Assembly (NCBI GenBank): GCA_016710165.1 | Contig: JADJLJ010000005.1 | Location: 186,001-250,000 of the forward strand | Length of the DNA stretch: 64,000 nt | Direction of reading: 5' to 3' | DNA from: Chitinophagaceae bacterium | GTDB taxonomy: Bacteria > Bacteroidota > Bacteroidia > Chitinophagales > Chitinophagaceae | Shown: piece by piece, positions 26,768 through 35,192 of the stretch | Numbering within the stretch: the first letter of the stretch is position 1 | Layout of the letters: every line of letters begins with the position of its first letter | Position numbers and translations under genes: made by a program | The notes under the pieces: generated by a model | What the model saw: only the letters and a program-made list of their open reading frames with translations | The model's database searches: none | What the model was told of the DNA's origin: nothing

Positions 26768-26806
26768 AAAATGCCCGGTGCATCAACCAGATCCGCCGGG
26801 CATTTT
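26768..26806. terminator. Bidirectional terminator after the aldolase gene
   Basis: An 11-bp perfect stem AAAATGCCCGG / CCGGGCATTTT (26768-26778 and 26796-26806) with a 17-nt loop gives a T-run on each strand, serving the two converging genes. Confidence 0.88.
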
Positions 26807-26822
26807 ACTTTGTGATATTATT

Positions 26823-27218
26823 TTATTCCCGTTTCCTGCTTTTCGCTTTAGATCCCTTCATTACCTCATCCATGCTTTTCAACTCCGGGTCCGGCTGCTT
26901 TTTTATATAGATGCTGAATTCTTTGAAGAGGGCAGGGTTGTTCCGCAGGGTGACCTTAATATCCACTTTTTCCAGTGATGTATTCCTGTCTACCCAAAGG
27001 CTGTTGCCACTGAACGAGCCGGCCGAAGCCCAGAAGATAAGATGGGTGCTGTCTAAAGGTATGTACCGGCCATTGGAGAGGCGGCCATCTATGTTGATGT
27101 AATTGAACGTGCCTTTTTTAAGGCTGTCGGTGTAAAGATTTATATGAATGCTCTCCACTTTTTGGGCTTTGGCAGCAAAAGAGCATAAGATAAAAAGGGG
27201 AAGTATAATTTTATTCAC
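26823..27218 (-). CDS. Small secreted protein of unknown function
   Basis: The product (131 residues from GTG 27218, MNKIILPLFILCSFAAKA) has a signal peptide and then a beta-rich domain: IHINLYTDSLKKGTFNYINIDGRLSNGRYIPLD and VDIKVTLRNNPALFKEFSIYIKK. The tail is basic (KGSKAKSRKRE). GTG 27218 opens the signal peptide best; TTG 27236 is possible. I do not recognise a named family. It may share a transcript with no other gene, since the next gene on this strand is about 95 bp further up. Confidence 0.6.
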   Translation of the reverse strand: MNKIILPLFILCSFAAKAQKVESIHINLYTDSLKKGTFNYINIDGRLSNGRYIPLDSTHLIFWASAGSFSGNSLWVDRNTSLEKVDIKVTLRNNPALFKEFSIYIKKQPDPELKSMDEVMKGSKAKSRKRE

Positions 27219-27330
27219 TTGATCCGTTTGCTGCAAAGATGGAAAAAATTATGCCAGGGATTGGTTAAGGTGAATAGTGTTAATGTTAAAATTTGCATTC
27301 CGGGTGCCGGGATGCCGGCCGGGAAGAGAA

Positions 27331-28225
27331 TTATCCTGGTTTCTTGTATTTCAAATGGGTCCCGATCAGTACGGTTCTTCCCTGGAATTGACCGGATGCC
27401 TTATAAATATATTGCAGTTGCCCGATGAAGCTTTCCTTCGGCATTCTCGAATAGATCAGCCTTGTGGTGATCGCATGCAGTTGCCCGTAACTTGCATCAT
27501 CCTCGATATAATTTTTATTCAGTCTGAAAATGGCTGAAACATATTTGATCTCTTCGTTTTTGATCTGGTTGTACACCCGGATATCGGGTGTGAAATAGGT
27601 CCCCAGGCTATCCGCCAGCAATTTCTCCAGTTCTTTACTTGCCGCCGGGTTGTAGGAAGATTCGATGTAATTTATTTTGGCCGGTTCTATTTTCGGCAGC
27701 AGCTGCATCAGGAGCACCATCATTCCATAGGCAATCCCTACCGGGATTATCAACTTACTCATATTCAGTCCTGGTTGTTCAAGGGAAGGATCGAACTTCA
27801 CCAGTTTTGTCCCGGCTACCCGGTCACCCAGGCGCCTGCTGGTATCTGTTAATGCAACGATCACTTCAATGGGCCATAGCACACAGAAAATATTCCGTAC
27901 AAAACATTTTTAAGGGGCTTGCCACCTGGCCGGTTTCATTGTCAACCAACTGGAGTTTTAATATCCGTTTGGCTATGCTGCGCCCGTTAAAAATATCTTT
28001 ACAGAAGTACAAGGCAAATCCGATCATTCCGATATATCCCCATGACCCGCCCATGAACCCGGGGCTTACCTGCCCGTGTGACACTTTAAATGCATCGGAC
28101 AGATCCGAAATGATCGCCGGAATGAAGAAGACCATGGCAACCATTGTCATAAAAAAATGGTCAAGCAGCATGGCAGCCAGCCGTATCCCGGCATTGATCT
28201 GTTTGTTGTCCGTTCCGTTGGTCAT
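27331..28225 (-). pseudogene. Second RDD family membrane protein, frameshifted at a T4 run
   Basis: The first part (28225 down to about 27906) encodes an RDD domain with NAGIRLAAMLLDHFFMTMV and GRSIAKRILKLQLVDNETG. It continues in another frame as RNIFCVLWPIEVIVALTDTSRRLGDRVAGTKLV, the end of the same domain, followed by a helix and a soluble tail to 27331. Removing one T from the run at 27901-27904 joins the two into one 297-residue protein. It is a paralogue in family only of the RDD gene at 11.4 kb. A sequencing indel or a fresh mutation would look the same. Confidence 0.78.
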
Positions 28226-28296
28226 TTGATCTTATTTGTAAGCGATTTGGTTGTGGTGCAGGTATTTTGCAAAACGGGAGCAATACAATACCGGGT

Positions 28297-28917
28297 TCAG
28301 TTCCCCATCAGTTTATTCTTCTGTGCGGTATACTCTTCCTGCGTAATGGCGCCCTTTTGCAGCAGGTCAAACAGTTTCTGCAATTCGTCGGCTATCATTT
28401 GTTGCGATGGTTGTGCAGCATTTGTTCTTGCAATGGCCTGTGCAAGCTGGGTGGCCTGGTTGCTTATCTGCATCTTCTTGTATTCTTCCTGGGCATGGGT
28501 GATGGTGTCTTTTAAAAGTTTGGGATGGTGGATGAGGGTGTAAGTGGTTTCGCCCAGTTCGGCAGCGGTTTGAATATCCACGTTGCCATAACCGAAGATG
28601 CGCCCCCAGATGGATTGATCGTATTCCACATTATTGATCTTATCCAGCGGGCTTTCTTTGGAATAGCGGGTAAAGAAACCCGTTTCATCCACCACCCGTA
28701 AATTGGTTACGCACCAGAGATTGTATTTCCAGTTCACATACTCCAGCATGGTATAGATGGCCGTTATTAACACAATGATAAAAGCGGTACGGTTCTGCAA
28801 CCACCATATCAATATGACTGCCAGCAGGATCCATGCAAAAAAAGGCAACGCCAGTCTTAACCAGTGTTGCCTTGTTATGAGTAATATCTTTTCGTCTTTT
28901 TTGAGTACTGTTCGCAT
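28297..28917 (-). CDS. PH domain membrane protein with C-terminal SHOCT motif
   Basis: The 206-residue protein starts MRTVLKKDEKILLITRQHWL, followed by two membrane helices (about residues 22-60). A bacterial PH (YdbS/YdbT-like) domain comes next: NLRVVDETGFFTRYSKESPLDKINNVEYDQSIWGRIFGYGNVDI. The last 30 residues, LQKLFDLLQKGAITQEEYTAQKNKLM, are a SHOCT motif, a small helical module often found at protein ends. Its function is not known. It lies upstream of the broken RDD gene on the same strand and may form an operon with it. Confidence 0.88.
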   Translation of the reverse strand: MRTVLKKDEKILLITRQHWLRLALPFFAWILLAVILIWWLQNRTAFIIVLITAIYTMLEYVNWKYNLWCVTNLRVVDETGFFTRYSKESPLDKINNVEYDQSIWGRIFGYGNVDIQTAAELGETTYTLIHHPKLLKDTITHAQEEYKKMQISNQATQLAQAIARTNAAQPSQQMIADELQKLFDLLQKGAITQEEYTAQKNKLMGN

Positions 28918-29105
28918 GAAAGGTTGAAGGGTTTGAAGGGTTTAAATCGTTTAAATCGTTTAAATCGTTTAAATCGTTTAAATCGTTTAAATCGTTTAAA
29001 TCGTTTAAATCGTTTAAAGGGTTAAGCCGATGTGTAAATTAGTAAAAACTTCAAACTAAATAACCTTTCAACCCTTAAACCCTTAAACTTTTCAACCCTT
29101 CAACG
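28918..29105. repeat. Word-array island: 9-bp GTTTAAATC x 8 and 8-bp AACCCTTA words
   Basis: Eight exact copies of GTTTAAATC span 28940-29011. Outside them the left edge reads GGTTGAAGGGTTTGAAGGG and the right edge (29066-29104) uses AACCTTTC, AACCCTTA and AACCCTTC, the complement of the left words. The 9-mer contains the palindrome TTTAAA. The island begins right after the M13 peptidase stop codon and ends at the PH gene start. Confidence 0.93.
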
Positions 29106-29108
29106 GCT

Positions 29109-31142
29109 CTACCAGATCCTCACCCGTAAACTGTCTGCCCGGTACATCTTGTCGCCCGGCTTGATGCTGAAGGTTGAATAGAATTCATCCACGTCCACAA
29201 AAGGCCCGTTGACACGGTATTTGGCAGGTGAGTGTACATCCGTCAATAAACGGCTTCTCAACTGTTCTTCTCTTGTATGGCCCAGCCAGCCCAATGCATA
29301 GCCCATGAAATAGCGTTGCATGGGTGTAAGGCCCGCTATGCTCTTATTCTCTTTGTACTGGTTTGTTTTTTTGAAGGCTTCAATCCCCAATAAGATACCA
29401 CCCAGGTCCGCAATGTTCTCACCAAGTGTAGCCTTGCCGTTGATGTGATAGCCCTTCACCGGTTCAAATTCGTTGAATTGCTTTACCATTACCCCGGCCC
29501 TGTTTTTAAATGACGCTTCATCTGTTTTTGTCCACCAGCTCACCAGGTTCCCTTTATCATCAAACTGCCTTCCTTCATCATCAAAGCCGTGGGTGATCTC
29601 ATGGCCGATGGTACTGGCGCCGCCATATCCATATACCACCGCATCGTCCAGTTCTTCATCCCGGTAACCAGGTACGGTAAATATGCCGGCTGGCAAAACG
29701 ATCTCATTATTGCTCGGGTTGTAATAGGCATTGTAGGTTTGCGGGGTCATGTCCCATTCATCCCGGTCAACAGGTTTGCCTAATTTACTGTAGTTATAGT
29801 TATGCCACCACCGGTTTGCATTCATGTAATTTTTTGCCAGGCTCTCCCTGCCGATATCCATGGCTGAAAAATCCTTCCATTTATCGGGATAACCTACTTT
29901 GCTTTTTATAGATGCTAATTTGGCATAGGCTTTCTGCTTGGTGCTGTCGCTCATCCAGGAGAGTTTGGCGATCCGGTCCTTCAATGCGGCACGGATGTCT
30001 TCCACCATATTGGTATAGCGTTTCTTGGCAGTTTCGTTGAAGAACTCTTTTACATAAAGTTGCCCCAGCATTTCGCCCATGGCATTCTCTTCCATCTGGA
30101 TGGCACGTTTCCACCTGGGCCTTCTTTCCTTTGCCCCGCTGAACAGTTTATTGAAGTTGAATGCTTCGGTACCATAGGCATCAGGTAACACGCCCGACAG
30201 GTCGCTGAGCAGGTTGAATTTCACATATTGCTTCAGGTCGTTGATGGGCGTTTTGGCAAGTACATCACCGAGGGCTGTGAAAAATTCAGGTTGCCCAACG
30301 ATCACCGAATCCACCCGCTGCACATCCATGCTTTTTAAATAAGCGATCCAGTCAATATTTGCTGCTATCCTGTTCAGGTCGGTGATGGCCATTTTGTTGT
30401 AGTTCTTATACGGGTCACGCAGGTCCTCTATCTTACGCGATGCTTTGGCCAGCCTGGTTTCCATCAGCAGGATGTTATTGGCGGCTGTTGCAGCATTGGC
30501 TTCATCCTCTCCCGACAGGGTGAGCATTTTGGTCATATACCGGGTATACATGCTGCGGATATTGACCGTTGCAGAATCATTCTTGAAATAATATTCCCTT
30601 TCCGGAAGGCCCAATCCACCCTGCCACAGCTGGTAGGCCATCACATCACTTTGTTTTGCATCCTGTCCCACGTATTCGCCAAACAAAGTACCCGAGCCGA
30701 TCTTTTTTAATTCGGCCACGGTGCTTACCAATGACTTAACATCGGTGATGGCATTTATTTTGTCCAGTAATGGCTGAATGGGTTTTAATCCATCTGCTTC
30801 GATCTTGACACTGTCCATGGCCATGGTCCAGAAGTCGCCTATCTTTTGGTCGTTGCTTCCTTTGCCGGCTTTGCCGGCTGCTGCTTTTTCAGAAATTTCC
30901 CTCAGGCGTTTCAGGTTCTCTTCAATTACCAGGTTGCCGATGCCCCAGCTCGACTGTTCACCGGGTATGGGGTTCTTTTTTATCCATCCGCCATTGGCAT
31001 AGTCAAAAAAATCCTCACCGGGCTTTACCGTGCTGTCGATATTGGCGGCAAGTACATCGGGCTTTGCTGTTGTTTCCTTTTTATTGCTTTTGCAGGAGAT
31101 GAACACGGCAATGGTTGCCAGGACAAAAAATATTTTTTTCAT
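29109..31142 (-). CDS. M13 family zinc metallopeptidase (neprilysin/PepO-like) lipoprotein
   Basis: The 677-residue enzyme hydrolyses peptides in the periplasm or at the surface. A lipoprotein signal (LATIAVFISCKS) leads to the M13 N-terminal domain (PGEDFFDYANGGWIKKNPIP). The catalytic part has NEIVLPAGIF, the zinc motif HEITH within STIGHEITHGFDDEGRQFD, and ENIADLGG with the third zinc ligand Glu. The C-terminus GPFVDVDEFYSTFSIKPGDKMY is standard. All catalytic residues are present. Confidence 0.95.
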   Translation of the reverse strand: MKKIFFVLATIAVFISCKSNKKETTAKPDVLAANIDSTVKPGEDFFDYANGGWIKKNPIPGEQSSWGIGNLVIEENLKRLREISEKAAAGKAGKGSNDQKIGDFWTMAMDSVKIEADGLKPIQPLLDKINAITDVKSLVSTVAELKKIGSGTLFGEYVGQDAKQSDVMAYQLWQGGLGLPEREYYFKNDSATVNIRSMYTRYMTKMLTLSGEDEANAATAANNILLMETRLAKASRKIEDLRDPYKNYNKMAITDLNRIAANIDWIAYLKSMDVQRVDSVIVGQPEFFTALGDVLAKTPINDLKQYVKFNLLSDLSGVLPDAYGTEAFNFNKLFSGAKERRPRWKRAIQMEENAMGEMLGQLYVKEFFNETAKKRYTNMVEDIRAALKDRIAKLSWMSDSTKQKAYAKLASIKSKVGYPDKWKDFSAMDIGRESLAKNYMNANRWWHNYNYSKLGKPVDRDEWDMTPQTYNAYYNPSNNEIVLPAGIFTVPGYRDEELDDAVVYGYGGASTIGHEITHGFDDEGRQFDDKGNLVSWWTKTDEASFKNRAGVMVKQFNEFEPVKGYHINGKATLGENIADLGGILLGIEAFKKTNQYKENKSIAGLTPMQRYFMGYALGWLGHTREEQLRSRLLTDVHSPAKYRVNGPFVDVDEFYSTFSIKPGDKMYRADSLRVRIW

Positions 31143-31224
31143 GCAGGTTGATTTATCGCTAAAAATAAAGAATGATTCAACAGCGCCGGTTATTATTTTA
31201 CAGGCGGCGGAAACGATTATTTTT

Positions 31225-31232
31225 TAACTTTG
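31225..31232 (+). promoter_or_regulatory. -7 promoter element TAACTTTG upstream of tRNA-Pro
   Basis: TAACTTTG matches TAnnTTTG exactly and lies about 64 nt before the tRNA. A CCCC-N-GGGG hairpin (31253-31266) lies in the leader. Confidence 0.55.
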
Positions 31233-31295
31233 CACTCCATAAAAGGATGTAGCCCCGCCATTGGGGATCACTACATAAAGTACTAAATGAGAATT

Positions 31296-31369
31296 CGGGA
31301 TGTAGCGCAGCCCGGTAGCGCACTACGTTCGGGACGTAGGGGCCGCTGGTTCGAATCCAGTCATCCCGA
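31296..31369 (+). tRNA. tRNA-Pro, anticodon CGG
   Basis: A 74-nt cloverleaf: acceptor stem CGGGATG/CATCCCG, anticodon stem CTACG/CGTAG around the loop TTCGGGA (anticodon CGG, reading CCG), and T-arm CTGGTTCGAATCCAG. The 3' CCA is not encoded, so the CCA-adding enzyme at 1.9 kb would be needed. Confidence 0.96.
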
Positions 31370-31376
31370 CCTCAAA

Positions 31377-31402
31377 ATCTCTGCCTTTGCAGGGATTTTT
31401 TT
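31377..31402 (+). terminator. Rho-independent terminator of tRNA-Pro
   Basis: ATCTCTGC (31377-31384) pairs with GCAGGGAT (31389-31396, one G-U) around CTTT and is followed by seven Ts. Confidence 0.88.
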
Positions 31403-31692
31403 ATGCCTCAATATGTTACTCACAATAAAACCAGGAAGACAGAAATGCTGTGCTGGAGAACCCCATGATGTGGGGCAAGGTGCCGTTTCATATTTCTGGT
31501 GATCAAAAATCTGCAGGGAGCAGGGCCCATTAAAAAATTGCTTTGTTATAAAATACGAAGGCAGGAGCGATGCCATGTATGCACTTGTTTTACCTGTATC
31601 GACAGGCATTGTATGATTGTTATCATCCATATAACTGACCATATTTATTGAACAGTCAGTTAATAGTGAATAAATTAGACCAACGTTTGACC
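31403..31692. other. Non-coding stretch between tRNA-Pro and mlaE
   Basis: About 290 bp with no convincing gene, RNA or repeat on either strand. An open antisense frame of 114 codons crosses the tRNA and has no family-like sequence. The mlaE promoter must be here, but I see no clear TAnnTTTG box. Confidence 0.5.
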
Positions 31693-32463
31693 ATGCAAGT
31701 GCCATTAAACCTGAGGATATTCTTAACGGAAGCAGGGGAGTTGTCCCGCTTTACCGGTAAGTTTTTTAAACAGTGGTACAAACCCCGTTATGAGTTTGCA
31801 GAACTGTTGCGGCAATGTTATATCATTGGGTATAAATCGCTTCCATTGGTAGGGTTAACGGCTTTTATCATGGGACTGGTGCTGACCATGCAGTTACGCC
31901 CCTCCATGGTTGACTATGGGGTGGAATCAGAAATACCCGCCATTGTTGGTATTGCCGTTATCCGGGAGATAGGCCCGGTGATCACTGCACTGATATTCGC
32001 CGGGAAGATCGGCAGCAGTATCGGTGCCGAACTCGGTTCCATGAAAGTGACGGAACAGATAGACGCCATGGAAGTGAGCGGTACAAACCCCTTTAAATAC
32101 CTGGTGGTGACCAGGGTGCTTGCGGCCACCTTAATGCTGCCCGTTCTTATCATGCTGGGGGACGCTATTTCCCTGTACGGCTCCTGGCTTGGCGTGAATA
32201 TCCGCAGCGCCACCAGTTTTGACCTGTTCTGGACACAGGTATACGATAATCTTTCATTCAAAGATGTACTGCCCGCATTTATTAAGAGTTATTTTTTTGG
32301 TTTTGCCGTGGGCATAATAGGTTGTTATAAGGGATACAACAGCAATAAGGGTACGGAAGGGGTGGGCCGTTCTGCCAATTCAGCCGTTGTGGTCTCATCG
32401 GTGGTGATCTTTGTTATTGATCTGCTGGCCGTGCAGGTAACAGATGTATTGGGTTTTAATTAG
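31693..32463 (+). CDS. mlaE: MlaE-type permease of a phospholipid ABC transporter
   Basis: MlaE is the inner-membrane permease of the Mla system, which moves phospholipids between the membranes. It shows the family's hydrophobic core and the motifs GLVLTMQLRPSM, VIREIGPVITALIFAGKIGSSIGAELGSMKVTEQIDAMEV and FFGFAVGIIGCYKGYN. Start choice is open: ATG 31693 (256 residues, used here), GTG 31666 or TTG 31648. It is followed after 6 bp by the ATPase and then the MCE protein, the standard MlaE-F-D order. Confidence 0.93.
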   Translation: MQVPLNLRIFLTEAGELSRFTGKFFKQWYKPRYEFAELLRQCYIIGYKSLPLVGLTAFIMGLVLTMQLRPSMVDYGVESEIPAIVGIAVIREIGPVITALIFAGKIGSSIGAELGSMKVTEQIDAMEVSGTNPFKYLVVTRVLAATLMLPVLIMLGDAISLYGSWLGVNIRSATSFDLFWTQVYDNLSFKDVLPAFIKSYFFGFAVGIIGCYKGYNSNKGTEGVGRSANSAVVVSSVVIFVIDLLAVQVTDVLGFN

Positions 32464-32469
32464 AAAAAC

Positions 32470-33246
32470 ATGATCACAGAAGTTAAACAGGAAGCATTAA
32501 AAAATCCCTCTTTGCCGGGAGAACCCGTTTTGATAATACGTAACTTGTATAAATCATTTGGCGACAATCATGTGCTGGTTGATTTCAGCCTGGAAATAAG
32601 AAAAGGGGAAAGTGTGGTTGTGCTTGGGAAGTCCGGTTCCGGTAAATCGGTACTGATAAAATGCATCATTGGTTTGCTGAAACCGGACAAAGGCAGCATT
32701 GCGATGTTCGGGGAAAACATACCCGGTATGGAGGAAGAAGAACTGGATAAGATAAGGGCCAAAGTGGGATTCTTATTCCAGAGCAATGCCCTGTATGATT
32801 CAATGACCGTTCGGGAGAATCTTGAATTTCCCCTGCGCAGGCACTGGATCGAGGTTTCGCAGGAAGAGGTGAACCTGATGGTACAGGAAGCACTGGAGGA
32901 TGTGGGCCTGCTGCATACCATTGATATGATGCCGGCGGAACTGTCCGGCGGCATGCGGAAAAGGATCGCATTGGCCCGTACGTTGATCCTGAAACCGGAG
33001 ATCATTTTATATGATGAACCTACCACCGGACTTGATCCGGTAACGGCAAAGGAGATCATTGAACTGATGAATGAGATCCAGCTGAAATACAACACCACCT
33101 CACTGATCATTTCACATGACATGAACTGTGTGCAGAAGGCCAGTAACCGGGTGGTGGTCCTGCTGAACGGCCATTGTTATGCAGGCGGTACGTTTGAACA
33201 ACTGAAACAGGATACAGATCAGGGGGTAAAACAATTTTTTGAATGA
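32470..33246 (+). CDS. mlaF: MlaF-type ABC transporter ATP-binding protein
   Basis: The 258-residue ATPase powers the MlaE permease. Motifs in order are Walker A LGKSGSGKS near residue 60, the Q-loop FLFQSNALYDSMTV, the signature LSGGMRKRIALART and Walker B IILYDEPTTGLD, with the switch His in LIISHDM. The frame ends 8 bp before ATG 33254 of the MCE gene, so the cassette is tightly coupled. Confidence 0.94.
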   Translation: MITEVKQEALKNPSLPGEPVLIIRNLYKSFGDNHVLVDFSLEIRKGESVVVLGKSGSGKSVLIKCIIGLLKPDKGSIAMFGENIPGMEEEELDKIRAKVGFLFQSNALYDSMTVRENLEFPLRRHWIEVSQEEVNLMVQEALEDVGLLHTIDMMPAELSGGMRKRIALARTLILKPEIILYDEPTTGLDPVTAKEIIELMNEIQLKYNTTSLIISHDMNCVQKASNRVVVLLNGHCYAGGTFEQLKQDTDQGVKQFFE

Positions 33247-33253
33247 ATATTTT

Positions 33254-34249
33254 ATGGCCAAACAACTCTTCAATAATACGAAATTGGGTGCTTTTGTCCT
33301 GGGTGGCCTGGTCTTTCTGGTTTTATTGTTATATATGATCGGGAAGAACAGGAACCTGTTCGGAAAGAGCTTTGAACTGAAAGCAAGATTTGAAAATGTA
33401 CATGGACTGGTTGCCGGGAATAATGTCCGGTTCTCCGGTATCCAGGCCGGCACTGTTGAAAATGTGAAAATACTGAGTGATACCGTCATTGAAGTGACCC
33501 TGCTGGTGGATAAAAAGTTGCAGGGTATTATCCGCCGGAATGCAGTTGTTTCCATATCTACGGACGGGCTGGTGGGAAACAAAGTGGTGAATATCGTTCC
33601 GGGGCATATCCCGGGCCCGTTAGCGGAGGAAGGGGATCTGCTCACTACCCGGAAAGCCGTTGCCACGGATGAAATGCTGCAAACCCTCTACAAGACCAAC
33701 CTGGATGTAGCGATCATAGCGGCGGACCTGAAAACAGCTGTCCAGCGCATCAACAGCAGTAATGCACTGTGGACCCTGCTGAATGATGAGACTTTGCCGC
33801 AGGGTTTGCGTGCCTCAGTTGCCAGTTTGCGTTCAGCGACCCAAAAGGCAGACAACATGGTCGGTCAGCTGGATGCCATCGTTACAGATGTAAAGAACGG
33901 GAAGGGATCCGTTGGAGCCCTTTTAACAGATACCTCTTTTGCCCGCAACCTGAATGAAGCCGTTCTCAAGATCCGGTACGTGGGCGAGGAGGCCGATTCT
34001 TTGGCCGGGGAGATCAATAAAGTGGGGGCTGGTCTGCGGAATGATATCAATAACGGGCAGGGTGCTGTGAATGCCCTGCTCAAAGATACCGGGATGGTGC
34101 TGAAACTGAATACAAGCCTTGATAATATCCAGAAAGGTACAGATGCTTTTAACCAGAACATGGAAGCATTAAAACATAATTTCCTGTTGCGGGGATATTT
34201 CAGGAAACAGGAAAAGAAAAAAACAAAGGAGGGTATAAGGCAGGATTAG
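33254..34249 (+). CDS. mlaD: MlaD/MCE family substrate-binding protein
   Basis: The 331-residue protein has an N-terminal membrane anchor (LGAFVLGGLVFLVLLLYMIG) and one MCE domain with VHGLVAGNNVRFSGIQAGTVENV and TDGLVGNKVVNIVPG. A helical tail with repeated GxGAVxALLxDT segments (NGKGSVGALLTDTSF, NNGQGAVNALLKDTGM) follows, as in other long MCE proteins that form periplasmic tubes or needles. ATG 33254 is preferred to TTG 33239, which lies within the upstream gene. No MlaC or MlaB homologue is next to it. Confidence 0.93.
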   Translation: MAKQLFNNTKLGAFVLGGLVFLVLLLYMIGKNRNLFGKSFELKARFENVHGLVAGNNVRFSGIQAGTVENVKILSDTVIEVTLLVDKKLQGIIRRNAVVSISTDGLVGNKVVNIVPGHIPGPLAEEGDLLTTRKAVATDEMLQTLYKTNLDVAIIAADLKTAVQRINSSNALWTLLNDETLPQGLRASVASLRSATQKADNMVGQLDAIVTDVKNGKGSVGALLTDTSFARNLNEAVLKIRYVGEEADSLAGEINKVGAGLRNDINNGQGAVNALLKDTGMVLKLNTSLDNIQKGTDAFNQNMEALKHNFLLRGYFRKQEKKKTKEGIRQD

Positions 34250-34408
34250 GTCAACGGTAATTTCATCATTTCACCGGTGGATCCATGCGTTACCGGACGG
34301 GTAGTGGTTACATTTTACCGGTTATTGAGACAGCAATCCCAGGCTGGCAAAATTTTGAACCGGCACGCTCCCCGGTCCTGTCAAGCCACAGTGCGGGGGT
34401 TTATTTGT

Positions 34409-34416
34409 TATATTTG
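34409..34416 (+). promoter_or_regulatory. -7 promoter element TATATTTG, 5 nt before the trmH-like start codon
   Basis: TATATTTG fits TAnnTTTG exactly and is separated from ATG 34422 by GACTT only. By analogy with the SRP RNA, transcription would begin on the start codon itself. Confidence 0.6.
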
Positions 34417-34421
34417 GACTT

Positions 34422-35018
34422 ATGACCCCGGAAAGAAACGAACGGCTCACCTCCGTACTGAACAAACGCCAGCCCGACCTGACGGTGGTACTGGAAAACG
34501 TCTTTGACCCGCATAACATTTCTGCGGTGATGCGTACCTGCGATGCGGTGGGCATCCAGGATATTTACATACTTAATACCCGGATACCTCCCCATAAAAA
34601 GTGGGGAGCAAAAAGCTCTTCCAGCGCCGCCAAATGGCTCAGCATTCACCAGTTCACCGATGCGGCGGCGTGTTTTGCTGAATTGAGAAAGCATTTTAAA
34701 AAAATTTACACAACACATTTAAGCAGTGATGCCGTAGGACTGCATGAACTTGATCTTATCGGACCGGTTGCATTGGTCTTCGGGAATGAACACAGCGGGG
34801 TAAGTGAGGAGATCATCACCCTGGCAGATGGGAATTTCATCATACCGCAGGTAGGGATCATTAAATCACTAAATATCTCGGTTGCCTGTGCGGTGTGCCT
34901 GTATGAAGCCTACCGGCAAAAGAACAATGCCGGGCATTATAACAGCGTGAAGCTGGAAGGGGAAAAACTAAGATCCCTTCGGGATGAATGGGGATTTCTT
35001 GAAGACGACCCAGCATAG
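34422..35018 (+). CDS. trmH: tRNA (guanosine 2'-O)-methyltransferase, TrmH/SpoU family
   Basis: The 198-residue protein matches TrmH, which methylates G18 of tRNA. It starts MTPERNERLTSVLNKRQPDLTVVLENVFDPHNISAVMRTCDAVG (SpoU motif 1), has VALVFGNEHSGVSEEI (motif 2) and IPQVGIIKSLNISVACAVCLYEA (motif 3), and the basic C-terminal segment. It is shorter than and distinct from the enzyme at 22.1 kb. The gene is probably translated from a leaderless transcript. Confidence 0.88.
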   Translation: MTPERNERLTSVLNKRQPDLTVVLENVFDPHNISAVMRTCDAVGIQDIYILNTRIPPHKKWGAKSSSSAAKWLSIHQFTDAAACFAELRKHFKKIYTTHLSSDAVGLHELDLIGPVALVFGNEHSGVSEEIITLADGNFIIPQVGIIKSLNISVACAVCLYEAYRQKNNAGHYNSVKLEGEKLRSLRDEWGFLEDDPA

Positions 35019-35051
35019 GTACAAAGTCTCAAAGGATCGATTGGTTGAATA

Positions 35052-35125
35052 GCCGGGAAGACGGAAAGGTGTTAATTATTTGATCTCCTTTATAAAAGGT
35101 TTTCCCGTCTTACCGTCTTACCGGC
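35052..35125. repeat. Word repeat with 13-bp imperfect inverted arms after trmH
   Basis: GCCGGGAAGACGG (35052-35064) is complementary, with one mismatch, to CCGTCTTACCGGC (35113-35125). The right arm repeats CCGTCTTA in tandem. It lies 33 bp after the stop codon. Confidence 0.75.
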
Positions 35126-35192
35126 AAAATTGATAAATGGCTGTTTTATTCTGACCCTTTTCCAATAACTTTAGCGCACCAAAACGATCTAT

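Noticed and set aside
31361..31705. 114-codon open frame on the minus strand across tRNA-Pro and the gap before mlaE
   Set aside because: It overlaps the tRNA and its terminator, has no family-like sequence and no promoter.
32568..33122. Long open frame antisense to mlaF
   Set aside because: The sense frame has all ABC ATPase motifs; the antisense frame is a codon-bias shadow.
35164..35174. Promoter box TAACTTTA before the S9 peptidase gene, and TAATTTTA before dacB (43823)
   Set aside because: Both lack the final G of TAnnTTTG and have no TTTG partner at the right distance, so they are not called.
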